DNA from: Clostridia bacterium
GTDB lineage: Bacteria > Bacillota > Clostridia > Christensenellales > Aristaeellaceae
Reading direction: 5' to 3'
Assembly: GCA_024404395.1 (NCBI GenBank)
Contig: JAKSPZ010000092.1
Location: forward strand, 1-5,314
Length of the DNA stretch: 5,314 bases
Shown here: piece after piece, positions 5,255 through 5,314 of the stretch
Layout: every line of letters begins with the position of its first letter
How positions within the stretch are numbered: the stretch's first letter is position 1
Made by a program: the position numbers and the translations under genes
The notes under the pieces: model-generated
What the model saw: the letters and a program-made list of their open reading frames with translations, nothing else
The model's database searches: none
Told to the model about the DNA's origin: nothing

Positions 5255-5314
5255 TCATTGCGCCTTGGATTTGGCGAGGTTCACCAGCACGATGCTCATG
5301 CAGATGAGGAGCAG
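5255..5314 (-). CDS. C-terminal end of an unidentified, probably membrane, protein
   Basis: Nineteen codons plus TGA (5257-5255) enter from the right edge. The residues are a hydrophobic stretch (LLLICMSIVLVNL) followed by a short basic tail (AKSKAQ), as at the end of a membrane protein whose C-terminus lies inside. ABC permeases, MATE and MFS exporters often end this way, but nothing here decides the family. The stop lies 197 nt before queT, and the queT promoter sits between them. No terminator for this gene is seen before that promoter, so some read-through into the queT leader is possible. Confidence 0.55.
   Translation of the reverse strand: MLLICMSIVLVNLAKSKAQ

Noticed and set aside
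1..5314. A mobile element, CRISPR array or defence system
   Set aside because: No direct repeats with spacers, transposase motifs, terminal inverted repeats or nuclease signatures were seen. All the sequence is accounted for by housekeeping-type genes and their control regions.

Overview
The window looks like chromosomal DNA of a fairly GC-rich Bacillota, most likely an anaerobic gut-type Clostridia. The evidence is a lone QueT-type ECF transporter subunit, purine-rich Shine-Dalgarno sites, sigma-A-like promoters, strong use of CTG/CTC and GCC/GGC codons, and AT-rich gaps between genes. The genus cannot be named from this sequence. No insertion sequence, CRISPR array, tRNA or rRNA was seen.

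Layout. The left 62% (1-3300) is one minus-strand gene that runs off the left edge. It encodes a very large MscS-family channel: four helices form a pore module at the C-terminal end, preceded by two membrane-anchored extracytoplasmic sensor-like modules that resemble each other and Cache sensors. The long plus-strand open frame across the same DNA (127-3384) is an antisense shadow. A 203-bp AT-rich gap (3301-3503) carries divergent signals. The plus-strand gene at 3504-4511 encodes a membrane-anchored, predicted extracytoplasmic beta-propeller-like protein. A two-way terminator (4517-4548) separates it from the convergent minus-strand queT (4560-5057). Upstream of queT lie a leader of about 155 nt and a strong promoter. 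The leader holds a preQ1-I-like aptamer candidate, two terminator-like hairpins and a hairpin enclosing the ribosome binding site. The last 60 bases are the C-terminal end of another minus-strand gene, probably a membrane protein.

How the parts may work together. queT is a self-contained queuosine-precursor uptake unit, apparently controlled by its own leader. The channel and the beta-propeller protein are divergent neighbours and both place large domains outside the membrane. A functional link is possible but rests only on position. The most unusual element is the channel: two tandem sensor-like modules joined to an MscS pore suggest gating or tuning by external ligands as well as membrane tension, which is inference.
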